A stretch of 19,823 bases of DNA. It comes from Planctomycetota bacterium (lineage in GTDB: Bacteria > Planctomycetota > UBA1135). Below, piece by piece: positions 1 through 8,006 of this stretch. The stretch lies in the NCBI GenBank assembly GCA_002746235.1, contig NVWJ01000013.1, positions 43,565 through 63,387 of the forward strand, written 5' to 3'. Every line of letters starts with the position of its first letter. Positions within the stretch are counted from its first letter, which is position 1. Both the position numbers and the translations under genes were made by a program. The notes below the pieces were generated by a model. That model searched no databases, was not told the DNA's origin, and saw only the letters and a program-made list of their open reading frames with translations.

Positions 1-210
1 CCGTATCCGCACTTCTTTGCCTGGATGACGCGTTCGACCCGCCCGGTCAGTACGCTTGCAAAATTCGTAGTGGTGTTTGGTCTGTTGTTCTTGGAACCAG
101 AATTTGCACTGCTCGCCATGTCATTCATCTACGTGTTCATTCCGTTGCTGCGCGATTTGCCTGCCATCGCGCGTTCGATTCCAAAGCTCCTGCAAAAGAA
201 AAAGAGATGA
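1..210 (+). CDS. pssA: C-terminal end of probable CDP-diacylglycerol-serine O-phosphatidyltransferase (partial)
   Basis: The reading frame is open from the first base and ends at TGA 208-210, so the 5' part of the gene lies outside the window. The visible 69 residues begin PYPHFFAW and contain two hydrophobic stretches (about residues 25-37 and 40-56) and a basic tail ending QKKKR. A YP motif just before the last membrane helices, with a Lys-rich end, is what I expect at the C terminus of PssA-type CDP-alcohol phosphatidyltransferases, which make phosphatidylserine in the inner membrane. The catalytic CDP-alcohol motif is off the window, so the family call is inference. Its stop overlaps the folK start by ATGA, which suggests translational coupling. 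It could be another polytopic membrane protein. Confidence 0.5.
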   Translation, partial: PYPHFFAWMTRSTRPVSTLAKFVVVFGLLFLEPEFALLAMSFIYVFIPLLRDLPAIARSIPKLLQKKKR

Positions 211-662
211 GTGTGGTCTTCGTTGGGCTTGGCTCTAATCTTGGAGATCGTGCCGGACATTTGCGCACGGCAATCGTTGCGATGGGGCAACATCCGTCCA
301 TATCGCGTTTGACCTGCTCCGACTTTCGCCGCACCGATCCTATCGGTGGGCCCGAGCAACCCGATTACGTCAACGCGGCAGTGCGTTTTGAAACCAACTT
401 ATCGCCCAGCGTTCTTTTGCAGTGGTTGTTGGACTTAGAGGCCTCACAGGGACGACGTCGGGAAGTCCTGCACGGGCCACGTACTCTAGATTTAGACCTT
501 CTTTTGTATGGCTCGGTTTGTCTATCTTCGAGTATTTTGGAACTTCCGCACCCGCGGATCACCCAGCGACGTTTTGTTTTAGAGCCTTTAGTGCAGTTGG
601 CGCCACGCCTCCTATTAGGCGATGGCCGCACTGCCGTGGAATGTTTGCGTGAGTTGCGTTGA
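207..662 (+). CDS. folK: 2-amino-4-hydroxy-6-hydroxymethyldihydropteridine pyrophosphokinase (HPPK)
   Basis: HPPK transfers pyrophosphate from ATP to 6-hydroxymethyl-dihydropterin in cytoplasmic folate synthesis. The 151-residue product is of normal single-domain length. It shows the N-terminal GLGSNLGD (residues 7-14), the pterin-side segment TDPIGGPEQPDYVNA (43-57), the signature HGPRTLDLDLLLYG (89-102) with the two Mg-binding Asp residues at 95 and 97, and LPHPRITQRRFVLEPL (113-128). The ATG at 207 overlaps the stop of the upstream membrane protein by four bases and panC follows after three bases, so it sits inside an operon. No folB or folP is seen next to it. The identification is firm. 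Confidence 0.96.
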   Translation: MSVVFVGLGSNLGDRAGHLRTAIVAMGQHPSISRLTCSDFRRTDPIGGPEQPDYVNAAVRFETNLSPSVLLQWLLDLEASQGRRREVLHGPRTLDLDLLLYGSVCLSSSILELPHPRITQRRFVLEPLVQLAPRLLLGDGRTAVECLRELR

Positions 663-665
663 GTC

Positions 666-1520
666 ATGAAAATTTTAGATAGCATTGTGGAGTTGCGCGC
701 TTGGCGCAGTGGACTTGGCGCATCGGGCATCGTAGCTTTTGTCCCCACCATGGGCGCTCTGCACCGGGGACACCGGAGCTTGTTGGAGTTTGCCGCCAAG
801 CAAGGACCCAACCTTTTAGTTTCGATTTTCGTGAACCCTTTGCAGTTCGAACGCAAAGACGATTTAGAGGCTTACCCAGAAACCATGGAAGCTGATTTGG
901 CCATGCTGGAAGAAGTGGGGGCTACCGCGGTTTATCGCCCGCAAGTGGTAGACATGTATCCCGAAGGATTCCTAACCACGGTTTCCGCTGGTTCAGCGTC
1001 TACCCGCTTCGAGGGTGCAGCGCGCCCGGGTCATTTCGATGGCATGCTGACCGTAGTGCATAAACTTTTTCAGCAGTGTCAGCCGCGGATCGCGGTGTTC
1101 GGTCAAAAAGATGCGCAACAACTGTATTTAGTTCGCCGCATGGTCAAGGATTTGGACATGCATGTTCTAGTGAAGGGTGCAGCGACTTGGCGTGAGGAGG
1201 ACGGGCTTGCTTTCTCTAGCCGCAATGTGCACTTGAACCCAGTTGCACGGAAGCAAGCTTTGGTTTTGCACCAGGCTTTGACCGCCGCTCAAGCGGCATT
1301 TCATTCCGGATGTCAAGATGCGCAAGCCTTGCAGCAGATTATGCGCGATCACTTCGCCACATCGCCTGCCGAGCTCGCCTACGCCGAGATCATTTCAGAC
1401 CATGATTTCGAATCGGTGAAGCCAGGTTTCTTTTGTGTTTGGCGCGCAGTCATCGGCGCGCGCTTGGATGGCGTCCATCTTTTGGATAATCTGGAACTTG
1501 GCCCGGCGCCGACCTCCTAG
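666..1520 (+). CDS. panC: Pantothenate synthetase
   Basis: PanC joins pantoate and beta-alanine with ATP to give pantothenate, the precursor of coenzyme A. The 284-residue product has the usual length and all family hallmarks: PTMGALHRGH (27-36, the HIGH-type nucleotide-binding motif), FVNPLQF (55-61), FEGAARPGHFDGM (115-127), FGQKDAQQL (145-153) and REEDGLAFSSRN (176-187, the KMSKS-like region). The start ATG lies three bases after the folK stop. The stop TAG directly abuts the ispE ATG at 1521. No panB or panD is visible in the window. The DUF2520 gene two positions downstream is a recurring neighbour of panC in other bacteria, as I recall. Confidence 0.97.
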   Translation: MKILDSIVELRAWRSGLGASGIVAFVPTMGALHRGHRSLLEFAAKQGPNLLVSIFVNPLQFERKDDLEAYPETMEADLAMLEEVGATAVYRPQVVDMYPEGFLTTVSAGSASTRFEGAARPGHFDGMLTVVHKLFQQCQPRIAVFGQKDAQQLYLVRRMVKDLDMHVLVKGAATWREEDGLAFSSRNVHLNPVARKQALVLHQALTAAQAAFHSGCQDAQALQQIMRDHFATSPAELAYAEIISDHDFESVKPGFFCVWRAVIGARLDGVHLLDNLELGPAPTS

Positions 1521-2384
1521 ATGCAAATCCAAAGCCCCGCAAAACTCAACTGGACGCTCGAAATCCTCGGACGTCGCGCCGATGGATTTCATGAGCTGCG
1601 TTCTTGGTTTGTGGCGGTGGGTTTGTTGGACACTCTTTCGGTCGAACCTCAACAACAGACCTCCACCCTCACCCTCGATGGCCCGATGTCGGTGGGCATT
1701 CCATCCGACCGCCGCAACCTCATCCTAAAAGCCGATGCCCTGTGGCGCGCTTCCGGTGGCGAAGCACCTTTCTGCGCCTGGCATTTAGACAAACAAATCC
1801 CGGCCGCAGGTGGATTAGGTGGGGGCAGTGGCAACGCGGCCGCAGCACTCTTGTTGCTGCAAAAGATGTCGACCACGCAGCCCAAGCTTTCCTTGGAAGT
1901 CCTCGCCCTCACTCTCGGCAGCGATGTCCCGTTTTTCCTGCAACAACAATCCGCTTGCCTGCAGGGTGGCCAGGGTGAGCAAGTTCTTGCTTCGGCAGAA
2001 GCGCCGGACCGGAACATCGTCTTAGCGATTCCATTCATTCCAGTGCCCACCGCTGCGGTGTTTCGCAATCTAGATGCCCCCGAGTTTGATTCCAGTGCAA
2101 AAATAAAAAGTCAGGTCGACCTAAGCTTTCCCGAGCAACCGGGCGTCAATGACTTGTTATCGGCAGCGTGCATCGCGGCTCCCAAACTCGCGCTATTCCA
2201 TTCCGAAATATCTAAGTTTGCCCGCTTCCACCTCAGTGGGAGCGGAGGCACTTTTTTTTGCGTAGCGGAAGATCCACAATCGGCGTCGGATATCGCTGCA
2301 GAGGTTGAGCACTTATGTCAACATGTCTGTGTGGTCCCACTATTACGGGGCCCAGTGATTGCCAACATCAAACCCGAGGAATAA
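1521..2384 (+). CDS. ispE: 4-diphosphocytidyl-2-C-methyl-D-erythritol kinase
   Basis: IspE phosphorylates CDP-methylerythritol in the MEP route to isoprenoid precursors. It is a 287-residue GHMP-family kinase. Visible motifs are PAKLNWTLEILGRRADGFHE (6-25), with the substrate-side Lys8 and the DGFHE motif; the glycine-rich GHMP phosphate loop PAAGGLGGGSGNA (94-106); GSDVPFFL (133-140), with the catalytic Asp135; and LSGSGGTFF (238-246), the third GHMP motif. The ATG abuts the panC stop with no gap, so translation is probably coupled. The gene ends at TAA 2382-2384, two bases before the next start. Confidence 0.95.
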   Translation: MQIQSPAKLNWTLEILGRRADGFHELRSWFVAVGLLDTLSVEPQQQTSTLTLDGPMSVGIPSDRRNLILKADALWRASGGEAPFCAWHLDKQIPAAGGLGGGSGNAAAALLLLQKMSTTQPKLSLEVLALTLGSDVPFFLQQQSACLQGGQGEQVLASAEAPDRNIVLAIPFIPVPTAAVFRNLDAPEFDSSAKIKSQVDLSFPEQPGVNDLLSAACIAAPKLALFHSEISKFARFHLSGSGGTFFCVAEDPQSASDIAAEVEHLCQHVCVVPLLRGPVIANIKPEE

Positions 2385-2386
2385 AC

Positions 2387-3241
2387 ATGAAAACCACTTT
2401 ACTGATTGGTCCAGGACGCGTGGGGCGAAGCCTCGCATTGGCACATAAGAAGGCCGGCGAAGAGGTCTATTTGTTGGGTACCGATACCGGCGCATGGATG
2501 GATTGGGCAGCGGATAACGGCATTCATACGCTGGTCGATCCAGCTGGCGCGCCCAAGCAGGCCGACGTTATCCTATTCTGCGTTCCAGATGCATCGATTC
2601 TTCCAGTCGCGCAAAAATTTGCCGCTCACTTTCACTGCAACTCGAAGCTGTTCATCCACACCAGCGGCTTGCATGACATCGAAGTGCTGAAGCCGATTAG
2701 TTTGGAAGGCGGATTTGTAGCGGCCATGCACCCGGTCATGCAGTTTGTCGATCCAGAGCGCGATATCGAAACTTTGCGCTTAGCTTTGGTGACTGAAACC
2801 GCCGACCCGAATGCGCGCGAAGGCGTTTTGGAAGTCGCGGAGGTCTGGGGAGCACAGCCAGTGCGCTTGAAGGCGGGCATCGATCGACGGCGCTACCACC
2901 TAGGTTTGGCCTTGGCGTCGAATCACATCACTGCACTATGCGCCTGGTCAGCCGAGTTGTTGGAGCCGGTGTTCCGCGAACAAACTTGGGATGTGGTGGA
3001 GCGTATGGCGAGCCAGGCTATGCATTCGGCGCACCAAGATGGAGCTTCCAACGCACTGACTGGCGCGGTGGTTCGCGGGGACATTTCTACTGTGGAAGGA
3101 CATCTGCAGAGTTTGAGTGAACGAGAAAAACATCGTTATGCCGGCTTGCTGGATTTAGTGGTGGACCTGGCGGAACAAAGTCAGCGTTTGCCTCATGAAA
3201 CGGCGGACCGCATGCGTGCGATTGCCAAAGACGCCCGTTAA
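2387..3241 (+). CDS. Rossmann-fold oxidoreductase-like protein with DUF2520 domain
   Basis: The product has 284 residues. I chose ATG 2387 because GAGGA lies six bases upstream (2376-2380), the start follows the ispE stop by two bases, and the protein then opens with the nucleotide-binding strand MKTTLLIGPGRVGRSLA (GxGxxG at 8-13). A longer frame exists but would run deep into ispE. An FCVPDASI segment follows, then a conserved HTSGLHD...MHP region typical of the ProC/6-phosphogluconate-like family with a C-terminal DUF2520 helical domain. NAD(P) binding is strongly implied; the substrate is unknown. In Mycobacterium tuberculosis, as I recall, a DUF2520 gene also sits between panC and folK, so a role in pantothenate or folate metabolism is a reasonable inference, not a demonstration. 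Confidence 0.88.
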   Translation: MKTTLLIGPGRVGRSLALAHKKAGEEVYLLGTDTGAWMDWAADNGIHTLVDPAGAPKQADVILFCVPDASILPVAQKFAAHFHCNSKLFIHTSGLHDIEVLKPISLEGGFVAAMHPVMQFVDPERDIETLRLALVTETADPNAREGVLEVAEVWGAQPVRLKAGIDRRRYHLGLALASNHITALCAWSAELLEPVFREQTWDVVERMASQAMHSAHQDGASNALTGAVVRGDISTVEGHLQSLSEREKHRYAGLLDLVVDLAEQSQRLPHETADRMRAIAKDAR

Positions 3242-3257
3242 TCGCGGTTTCTGGTCA

Positions 3258-5204
3258 GTGAAGGCGTCGTCGCGGATTCTGGTTTCCTTGCTTGCAGGAG
3301 AAGAATCGCGTTTGCGCGCGCGCTTGGATTGGCTGCATGGTCGCGTCGGCAAAGTGGAGTTGCGCTTGGACTCTTTGGCGGACGATGTCGACCTCACCCG
3401 TTTGCGCGCGGACTATCCGCAGTTGGAATGGTATGCCGCATGTCGCAGGGTGCCTGAAAACGAATCGCGCACCAACCGATTAATGCGCGCGGCCGCTGCC
3501 GGTTTTGATGGCGTCGATTTTCCGGTGGAAGATGGCGTGGCGCCGAAAGTGCCGGAAGGTGTTGTTCGGATTCATAGCTGGCATCAAGAGTCTGCGGACG
3601 GCACCGACCTTCATGCCGTGTTGCAAGATTTACAGGCACGGGTTTCTGGCAATGACTTGATGAAGATCGTTGCATGGGCAGACTTTGCGGAACAGGCTTG
3701 GCCAGTTTTGGATTTGTACTCCCACGTGCCTGAAAAACCTTCCTTGCTGGCCTTTGCACAAGGCATGGGTGGAGGAGCATCGCGCCTTTTGGCACTCCGC
3801 TGTGGAGCGCCGTGGATTTATTCCAGTTGGCCCGGTGAAGCCACTGCACCCGGACAGTGGAATGTGGTGGAGCTATTGCGCATGTTGCCTAGTGCCCTCG
3901 ATTCAAAAACTCCCGCATTAGGAGTGCTTGGGCATCCGGTATTGCACAGCTTGAGTCCTTTGCTGTGGCAATCGGCCATGGCGGAGGGAAGCGGCCATCC
4001 TTCAGGCTTGTACACGCCGTATCCAGTGAAGGATTTGCCTACCTTTCTAAACGGCGCCGTGCGTCACGGAGTCACCAGTTTTTCAGTCACCGCACCGCAT
4101 AAGCAAGCAGCCTTTCAACTCGCCACACCACTCGATGGCGCACTCGGCGAAGCGGCATCGGCATGTGAAGCAGCGAACCTATTGGTGCAGAAAAACGGCG
4201 CGTGGTTTTGCGGCAATAGCGACGGCGTCGGCGCGATGGATGCCTTGGGTGTGGAAGACGCAACCCCAGAGGATTCCAAACACTTACTCATTCTTGGCTC
4301 CGGCGGAGCATCGAGTGCCGTGCAAGTCGAAGCCCGACGACGCGGATGGCAAGTGACCGCCACCCAGCGCAAGGATCTAGGCAGCATCCAGCCTTCCGAG
4401 TTTGATGCCGTCATCCAGGCCACTCCAGTTGGCAGTGTCGCGCATCCAGGAAAACTCACTGCCGGACGTCCACCAAGTCCCGGCACGCCCAGCCTCGACA
4501 TGGTGTATCACCCACTGCAAACCGAGTGGTTGCGCCAAGCCGAAACCGCTGGCGCGCGTGCCATCCAGGGAACCCAAATGTTGCTGCATCAAATGATCGC
4601 GCAATATGCCGAGGTCTTCCCAGACGCCTTGCCAGCCAACTCGATCGTGCTGCAACAAGTTCTGCAGCAACATCTCCACGACCGTGCAGCCATAGTGCTC
4701 CTCGGTGCACGTGCCAGCGGAAAATCGACCCTCGGCCGCGCCCTTGCCGAGGCGCTGCAGTGGAATTTCCAAGATGCTGACTTAGTCCTCGAACAACAAT
4801 CCGCACGCAGCATTGCCGATTGGATTGCCGTCGACCCCGAAGGATTCCGTGATTTCGAAGCCGAAATCCTCAGTCAGCTTTTGAGCGAACCCTTCACGGT
4901 GATTGCAACTGGCGGGGGAGTGGTGGAACGCACATCCTCCGTTGCTCAACTGGAAGCTCATTCTCGCGTTGTATGGTTGCAATGCAGTGCCGACGAACTT
5001 TTGCGTCGCCAAACAGCGGAGCCGCGCCCGGCCTTGACTGCTCTCGACTTAGCCGAGGAAATCAAAACGCTTTTAACCCGGCGCGATCCGGCTTATGAGA
5101 AGGCATCGTCCTTAGTGGTTTCTACCAACGAAACCGTCGCATCCGCCGTAATGAAAGTACTTTTGCATTTTGAATTGAAAGGATTCGTGCAAGGATTCCG
5201 ATAA
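3258..5204 (+). CDS. aroDEK: Trifunctional 3-dehydroquinate dehydratase / shikimate dehydrogenase / shikimate kinase fusion
   Basis: One frame encodes three consecutive shikimate-pathway domains (648 residues from GTG 3258). Residues 1-195 are a type I dehydroquinate dehydratase, with SWHQE (His109), LMKIV (Schiff-base Lys136) and ASRLL (Arg176). Residues 219-455 are AroE, with GVLGHPVLHSLSP (222-234), SVTAPHK (Lys282), GNSDGVG (Asp322), the NADP loop LGSGGAS (346-352), DMVYHP and GTQMLLHQ. Residues 475-640 are shikimate kinase, with P-loop GARASGKST (483-491), DAD (506-508), FRDFE (530-534), GGG (552-554) and RP (590-591). GTG 3258 begins just before the first beta strand and clears the upstream gene by 16 bases. 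ATG 3195 is an alternative but adds 21 non-family residues and overlaps DUF2520 by 47 bases. It would convert dehydroquinate to shikimate 3-phosphate in one polypeptide. Confidence 0.95.
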   Translation: MKASSRILVSLLAGEESRLRARLDWLHGRVGKVELRLDSLADDVDLTRLRADYPQLEWYAACRRVPENESRTNRLMRAAAAGFDGVDFPVEDGVAPKVPEGVVRIHSWHQESADGTDLHAVLQDLQARVSGNDLMKIVAWADFAEQAWPVLDLYSHVPEKPSLLAFAQGMGGGASRLLALRCGAPWIYSSWPGEATAPGQWNVVELLRMLPSALDSKTPALGVLGHPVLHSLSPLLWQSAMAEGSGHPSGLYTPYPVKDLPTFLNGAVRHGVTSFSVTAPHKQAAFQLATPLDGALGEAASACEAANLLVQKNGAWFCGNSDGVGAMDALGVEDATPEDSKHLLILGSGGASSAVQVEARRRGWQVTATQRKDLGSIQPSEFDAVIQATPVGSVAHPGKLTAGRPPSPGTPSLDMVYHPLQTEWLRQAETAGARAIQGTQMLLHQMIAQYAEVFPDALPANSIVLQQVLQQHLHDRAAIVLLGARASGKSTLGRALAEALQWNFQDADLVLEQQSARSIADWIAVDPEGFRDFEAEILSQLLSEPFTVIATGGGVVERTSSVAQLEAHSRVVWLQCSADELLRRQTAEPRPALTALDLAEEIKTLLTRRDPAYEKASSLVVSTNETVASAVMKVLLHFELKGFVQGFR

Positions 5205-5235
5205 ATAAGGAACCATTCTTCGTTAGACTAAAACC

Positions 5236-7545
5236 GTGTTCGCCCTGCTGCTTTGTGTACCACTTCTCGCCTTCCAGGGGGGAGGACCAGAGTTGCCCGA
5301 GGCGTTAAATGCGAACCCAGCGGTCACCGAGGCTTGGTCCTCCCTGCAAGACCCGGCGACCGAAGCGAGTCTGCGCAATATCGCAAGTGCTGTGGTACTA
5401 GAAAGTTTGGCCACGTTGCCGCCATCCGAGCAGTGGTCCTTTTTGATTGCCGCCGACGGACATGGCTTGTTCAGTGTCAGTTTGCGCGCGCAGTATCGGC
5501 AAATCGCAAAAGATTGGCCAGCTCTCGAAGCCCGCGTCCTAGAAACTTTGGCGCTACCCAGTGGCCAGAACGATGCCCTGCTTCTCGGCGCAATCCATGC
5601 TGCAGGTAACTTGGCGACCACCAATGCTCCTTTGATTGAGCAGCTCGCAACTTTATTGGAGAACCCAAACTTTTCCAGCAATGCGCGACTCGCTTTAGAA
5701 GACATCACCGGGGAAGAGTTCGGGACTCAAAAGGATTTTTTGCTGTGGTGGGAATCTTCCAAAGACTTGGGCCGCGAAATTTGGTTAGAGACTGCCCATG
5801 AAAAGGAGAAGCAACGCGAGTTAGCCGATTGGCGTCGACGTCTTCAAGGTGCTGCAGCAGTCACCGAAGTTTTGTATGGAGTGCGTCATCCGCGGCAACC
5901 GATTCGCGTGATGGCTTACGAAGCTCTGCGCCGCCTAGATTTTCAATCTTTAGATGCCGCCACCAACCTACAAGTGGCCGATGCTCTGCGCAATGCACTC
6001 GACCAAGAAAGCGATGCCGCGTTGCGTACCTCGCTTTTGGCCTTAGTGCCACAGGTGCTGAAAAACCGCGAGGCGTTGAATCCTCTGCTGCGCGCTCTGG
6101 AGTTTGGCGTGGACGAAGAGCGTTTAGCGGCGGCTCGTTATCTGCAGTTGGTGGAGCCAGTGGAAATCGCCTGGGAAGGATTATTACGCGGCTTAGATGG
6201 GGCCTATCCCAAGGAGATTGAAGGACCTTCGGGGCAAATCGCCGTACGCCAAGCCTTGTGGTCTGGCCTTGGAAGTTTGGCTGACCGAGTCACCAATCAA
6301 GATTCCGTACGCCTCGATGCACAATTCCAGGTCGCCTTGGCGGTGGAGACCGCGCGTCCGGTAAGAGCTTCCATCCTTTCCGCCATCCGACGCCTTGGCG
6401 GACCCAACTACTTGGAAGTCTTGCGCCCACTCGCTGTCGACTCGGAAGCCTCGGAGGTCGAGCGCAGTGAAGTTTTGGTGGCTATGACTGGAGTGGCCGA
6501 GCGTCATCCAGAAATCACCATCCTCCAGGAAATCCTGCCTGCGCTGCTCGCCGATCCGCAACCGCAAGTCAGGCGGCAAGCCATCGCCAGTATGCGTAAG
6601 TTGAAAGTTTCGCAAGCACCGTTGCTTATGGTGCAACGATTGGCCTCCGAAACGGAAGTGGTCTTGCAAAAGGATTTACTTGCAGCCTTAGGGGAAGCCA
6701 AAGTTGCCGATGTCCTCGAAGTGTTGGTGAACTTTACTCCGAGTCAAACTTTGCGTGAAGCGTACGGAAAAGCTTTGGTGGTGCAGATTGGTGGAGACTT
6801 TGCGCAGCTTGAAATGGTGCGCGCCGCCTTGGTCAAACGCTTTGATCGCGAGTTCGCATTTTTGGTCGTGCGTACCTTCCCGTTGGAGGGGCTGTCGCCG
6901 GAGGATCGTTTGGTCTTAGACCGCAAGCATGCCACTGTGGTTTGGGAGTGGCTTATGTTGAAAGGATCCGGCAATGGCAATGCCAGTTATGCCGCCGATG
7001 CTGTGACTCGTTTACGCGACTTGATGGCTTTGGAGCCCGACTCGCTCGAGTGGCCGATTTACTTAATCGAAATCGAACTGCAGCGTGGGCAAGTAGCTGC
7101 CATCGTTCCGCTTTTAATTCAGCTACTACCCAACCCTGCCGTGGATTTGCAGAAGAAGTGGGAGCTCGGATGCGCCGCTTTGCTTGCCGCCGACAATGTG
7201 GATACGCCTGAGTTGCGGGTGCAAGGACGCACTTTGCTCGAAGCCATGTTGGCACTCGGTGAGCCCGATGCCGATTGCAAGTTCCTCTTTGACCAGCTGC
7301 AAGAGAAGTTCCCTGGTGAGGAGCCGGAGGCGGTCTTGCCACCGCCAGATCCACAGCCGGAAGAGGCGGGGACTTCTGAAGAGGGTGCGGCTGCTGATGC
7401 CTCCGAAGGCCCTAAATCCGAAGAGGGTCAGCCAACCGAAGGGAGCGAAAATCCTGCAGCTGGAGGGGCCGAAGAGCCCGGTGCCTCACCTCCGCAAAAC
7501 CCTGGTGGAGAGGAATTTCCGCAGGCAGTTTCGAATCCGCTTTAG
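5236..7545 (+). CDS. Secreted HEAT-like repeat protein with acidic, Pro-rich tail
   Basis: This 769-residue protein starts at GTG 5236, 31 bases after the aro fusion. No convincing Shine-Dalgarno precedes it; an AAGGAA lies too far upstream. The first 14 residues (MFALLLCVPLLAFQ) form a short hydrophobic signal-like segment. The body is almost entirely alpha-helical with repeated paired helices of HEAT style, for example around QPQVRRQAIASMRKLK and SDAALRTSLLALVPQVL. The last 75 residues or so are a low-complexity Glu/Pro/Ala/Gly tail. HEAT-like solenoids usually act as protein-binding scaffolds, and no catalytic motif is seen. An extracytoplasmic scaffold role is inferred from the leader alone. 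It may be co-transcribed with the biosynthetic genes but shares no function with them that I can see. Confidence 0.85.
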   Translation: MFALLLCVPLLAFQGGGPELPEALNANPAVTEAWSSLQDPATEASLRNIASAVVLESLATLPPSEQWSFLIAADGHGLFSVSLRAQYRQIAKDWPALEARVLETLALPSGQNDALLLGAIHAAGNLATTNAPLIEQLATLLENPNFSSNARLALEDITGEEFGTQKDFLLWWESSKDLGREIWLETAHEKEKQRELADWRRRLQGAAAVTEVLYGVRHPRQPIRVMAYEALRRLDFQSLDAATNLQVADALRNALDQESDAALRTSLLALVPQVLKNREALNPLLRALEFGVDEERLAAARYLQLVEPVEIAWEGLLRGLDGAYPKEIEGPSGQIAVRQALWSGLGSLADRVTNQDSVRLDAQFQVALAVETARPVRASILSAIRRLGGPNYLEVLRPLAVDSEASEVERSEVLVAMTGVAERHPEITILQEILPALLADPQPQVRRQAIASMRKLKVSQAPLLMVQRLASETEVVLQKDLLAALGEAKVADVLEVLVNFTPSQTLREAYGKALVVQIGGDFAQLEMVRAALVKRFDREFAFLVVRTFPLEGLSPEDRLVLDRKHATVVWEWLMLKGSGNGNASYAADAVTRLRDLMALEPDSLEWPIYLIEIELQRGQVAAIVPLLIQLLPNPAVDLQKKWELGCAALLAADNVDTPELRVQGRTLLEAMLALGEPDADCKFLFDQLQEKFPGEEPEAVLPPPDPQPEEAGTSEEGAAADASEGPKSEEGQPTEGSENPAAGGAEEPGASPPQNPGGEEFPQAVSNPL

Positions 7546-7592
7546 ACGCTGGCAAACTTTCAAATTGCTTGGCTAAAAGCCGGGTTAGTTTG

Positions 7593-7620
7593 TTGACGGA
7601 GCCTCTGGAGGGGGTAGAAT
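7593..7620 (+). promoter_or_regulatory. Sigma-70-type promoter of the initiator tRNA gene
   Basis: A -35 element TTGACG (7593-7598) and a -10 element TAGAAT (7615-7620) are separated by 16 bases. The expected start point is about seven bases before the mature tRNA 5' end at 7634. The position and near-consensus hexamers support a dedicated promoter for the tRNA, independent of the upstream protein gene. Confidence 0.7.
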
Positions 7621-7633
7621 CTCCGGCCTGAAT

Positions 7634-7709
7634 CGCGGGGTGGAGCAGCTGGCAGCTCGTCGGGCTCATAACCCGGAGGTCGCAGGTTCGAATCCTGCCC
7701 CCGCTACCA
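7634..7709 (+). tRNA. Initiator tRNA-Met (CAU anticodon, CCA encoded)
   Basis: The 76 bases fold into a full cloverleaf with 7 bp acceptor, GAGC/GCTC D stem, TCGGG/CCCGG anticodon stem with loop CTCATAA, and GCAGG/CCTGC T stem with loop TTCGAAT. Three consecutive G-C pairs next to the anticodon loop and an unpaired first acceptor position mark it as the initiator rather than the elongator. The mismatch is C1 against U72; E. coli has C1 against A72. The 3' CCA is encoded (7707-7709). It has its own promoter upstream and an intrinsic terminator 10 bases downstream. Its 3' end is duplicated further downstream. Confidence 0.97.
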
Positions 7710-7719
7710 AAAAAAGCTA

Positions 7720-7760
7720 ACAGACCCTTTCGCGCAAGCGCGAGGGTCTGTTTTCTTTTT
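7720..7760 (+). terminator. Intrinsic terminator of the initiator tRNA
   Basis: A hairpin with outer stem ACAGACCCT (7720-7728) pairing to AGGGTCTGT (7743-7751), a TT bulge, an inner stem CGCGC/GCGCG and an AA loop is followed directly by a T-rich run (7751-7760). This is a textbook Rho-independent terminator. Confidence 0.93.
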
Positions 7761-7854
7761 TCGGCAGCGAGCCAGTCTTCTTTGGCGGCAGGTTGCTGCG
7801 CTTCGCTCCGCGCGCTTTGCGTCGAATCCTGCCCCCGCTACCAAACACAGAAAA

Positions 7855-7886
7855 GTCGGTTTCGCGCAAGCGCGACCGGCTTTTTT
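7855..7886 (+). terminator. Second terminator hairpin, in repeat unit 2
   Basis: GTCGGT (7855-7860) pairs with ACCGGC (7875-7880) around a TT bulge and the same CGCGC-AA-GCGCG core, followed by six T (7881-7886). It would back up the first tRNA terminator. Confidence 0.85.
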
Positions 7887-7977
7887 GCGTTTGCCAGCGG
7901 CCCAGCCTTCTTTGGCTACGGTTGCTTCGTTCGGCTGCGCCTCTCTCCGCTCGCTTCGCGTCGAAGTCCGGCCCCGC

Positions 7978-8006
7978 TACCACAAAAGAAACCGGTCCTT
8001 TCGCGC
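7978..8006 (+). repeat. Left copy of a 29-bp direct repeat bracketing the accessory segment (attachment-site-like)
   Basis: These 29 bases, starting TACCACAAAAG and ending in the left half of the terminator hairpin, recur identically at 14185-14213. The repeat begins within the tRNA acceptor/CCA end, the usual location of tyrosine-integrase attachment cores. No integrase gene lies between the copies, so the attachment-site reading is inference. Confidence 0.6.

Noticed and set aside
365..856. 163-codon minus-strand ORF opposite folK and panC
   Set aside because: It lies entirely antisense to two firmly identified genes, has basic low-information composition and no family resemblance.
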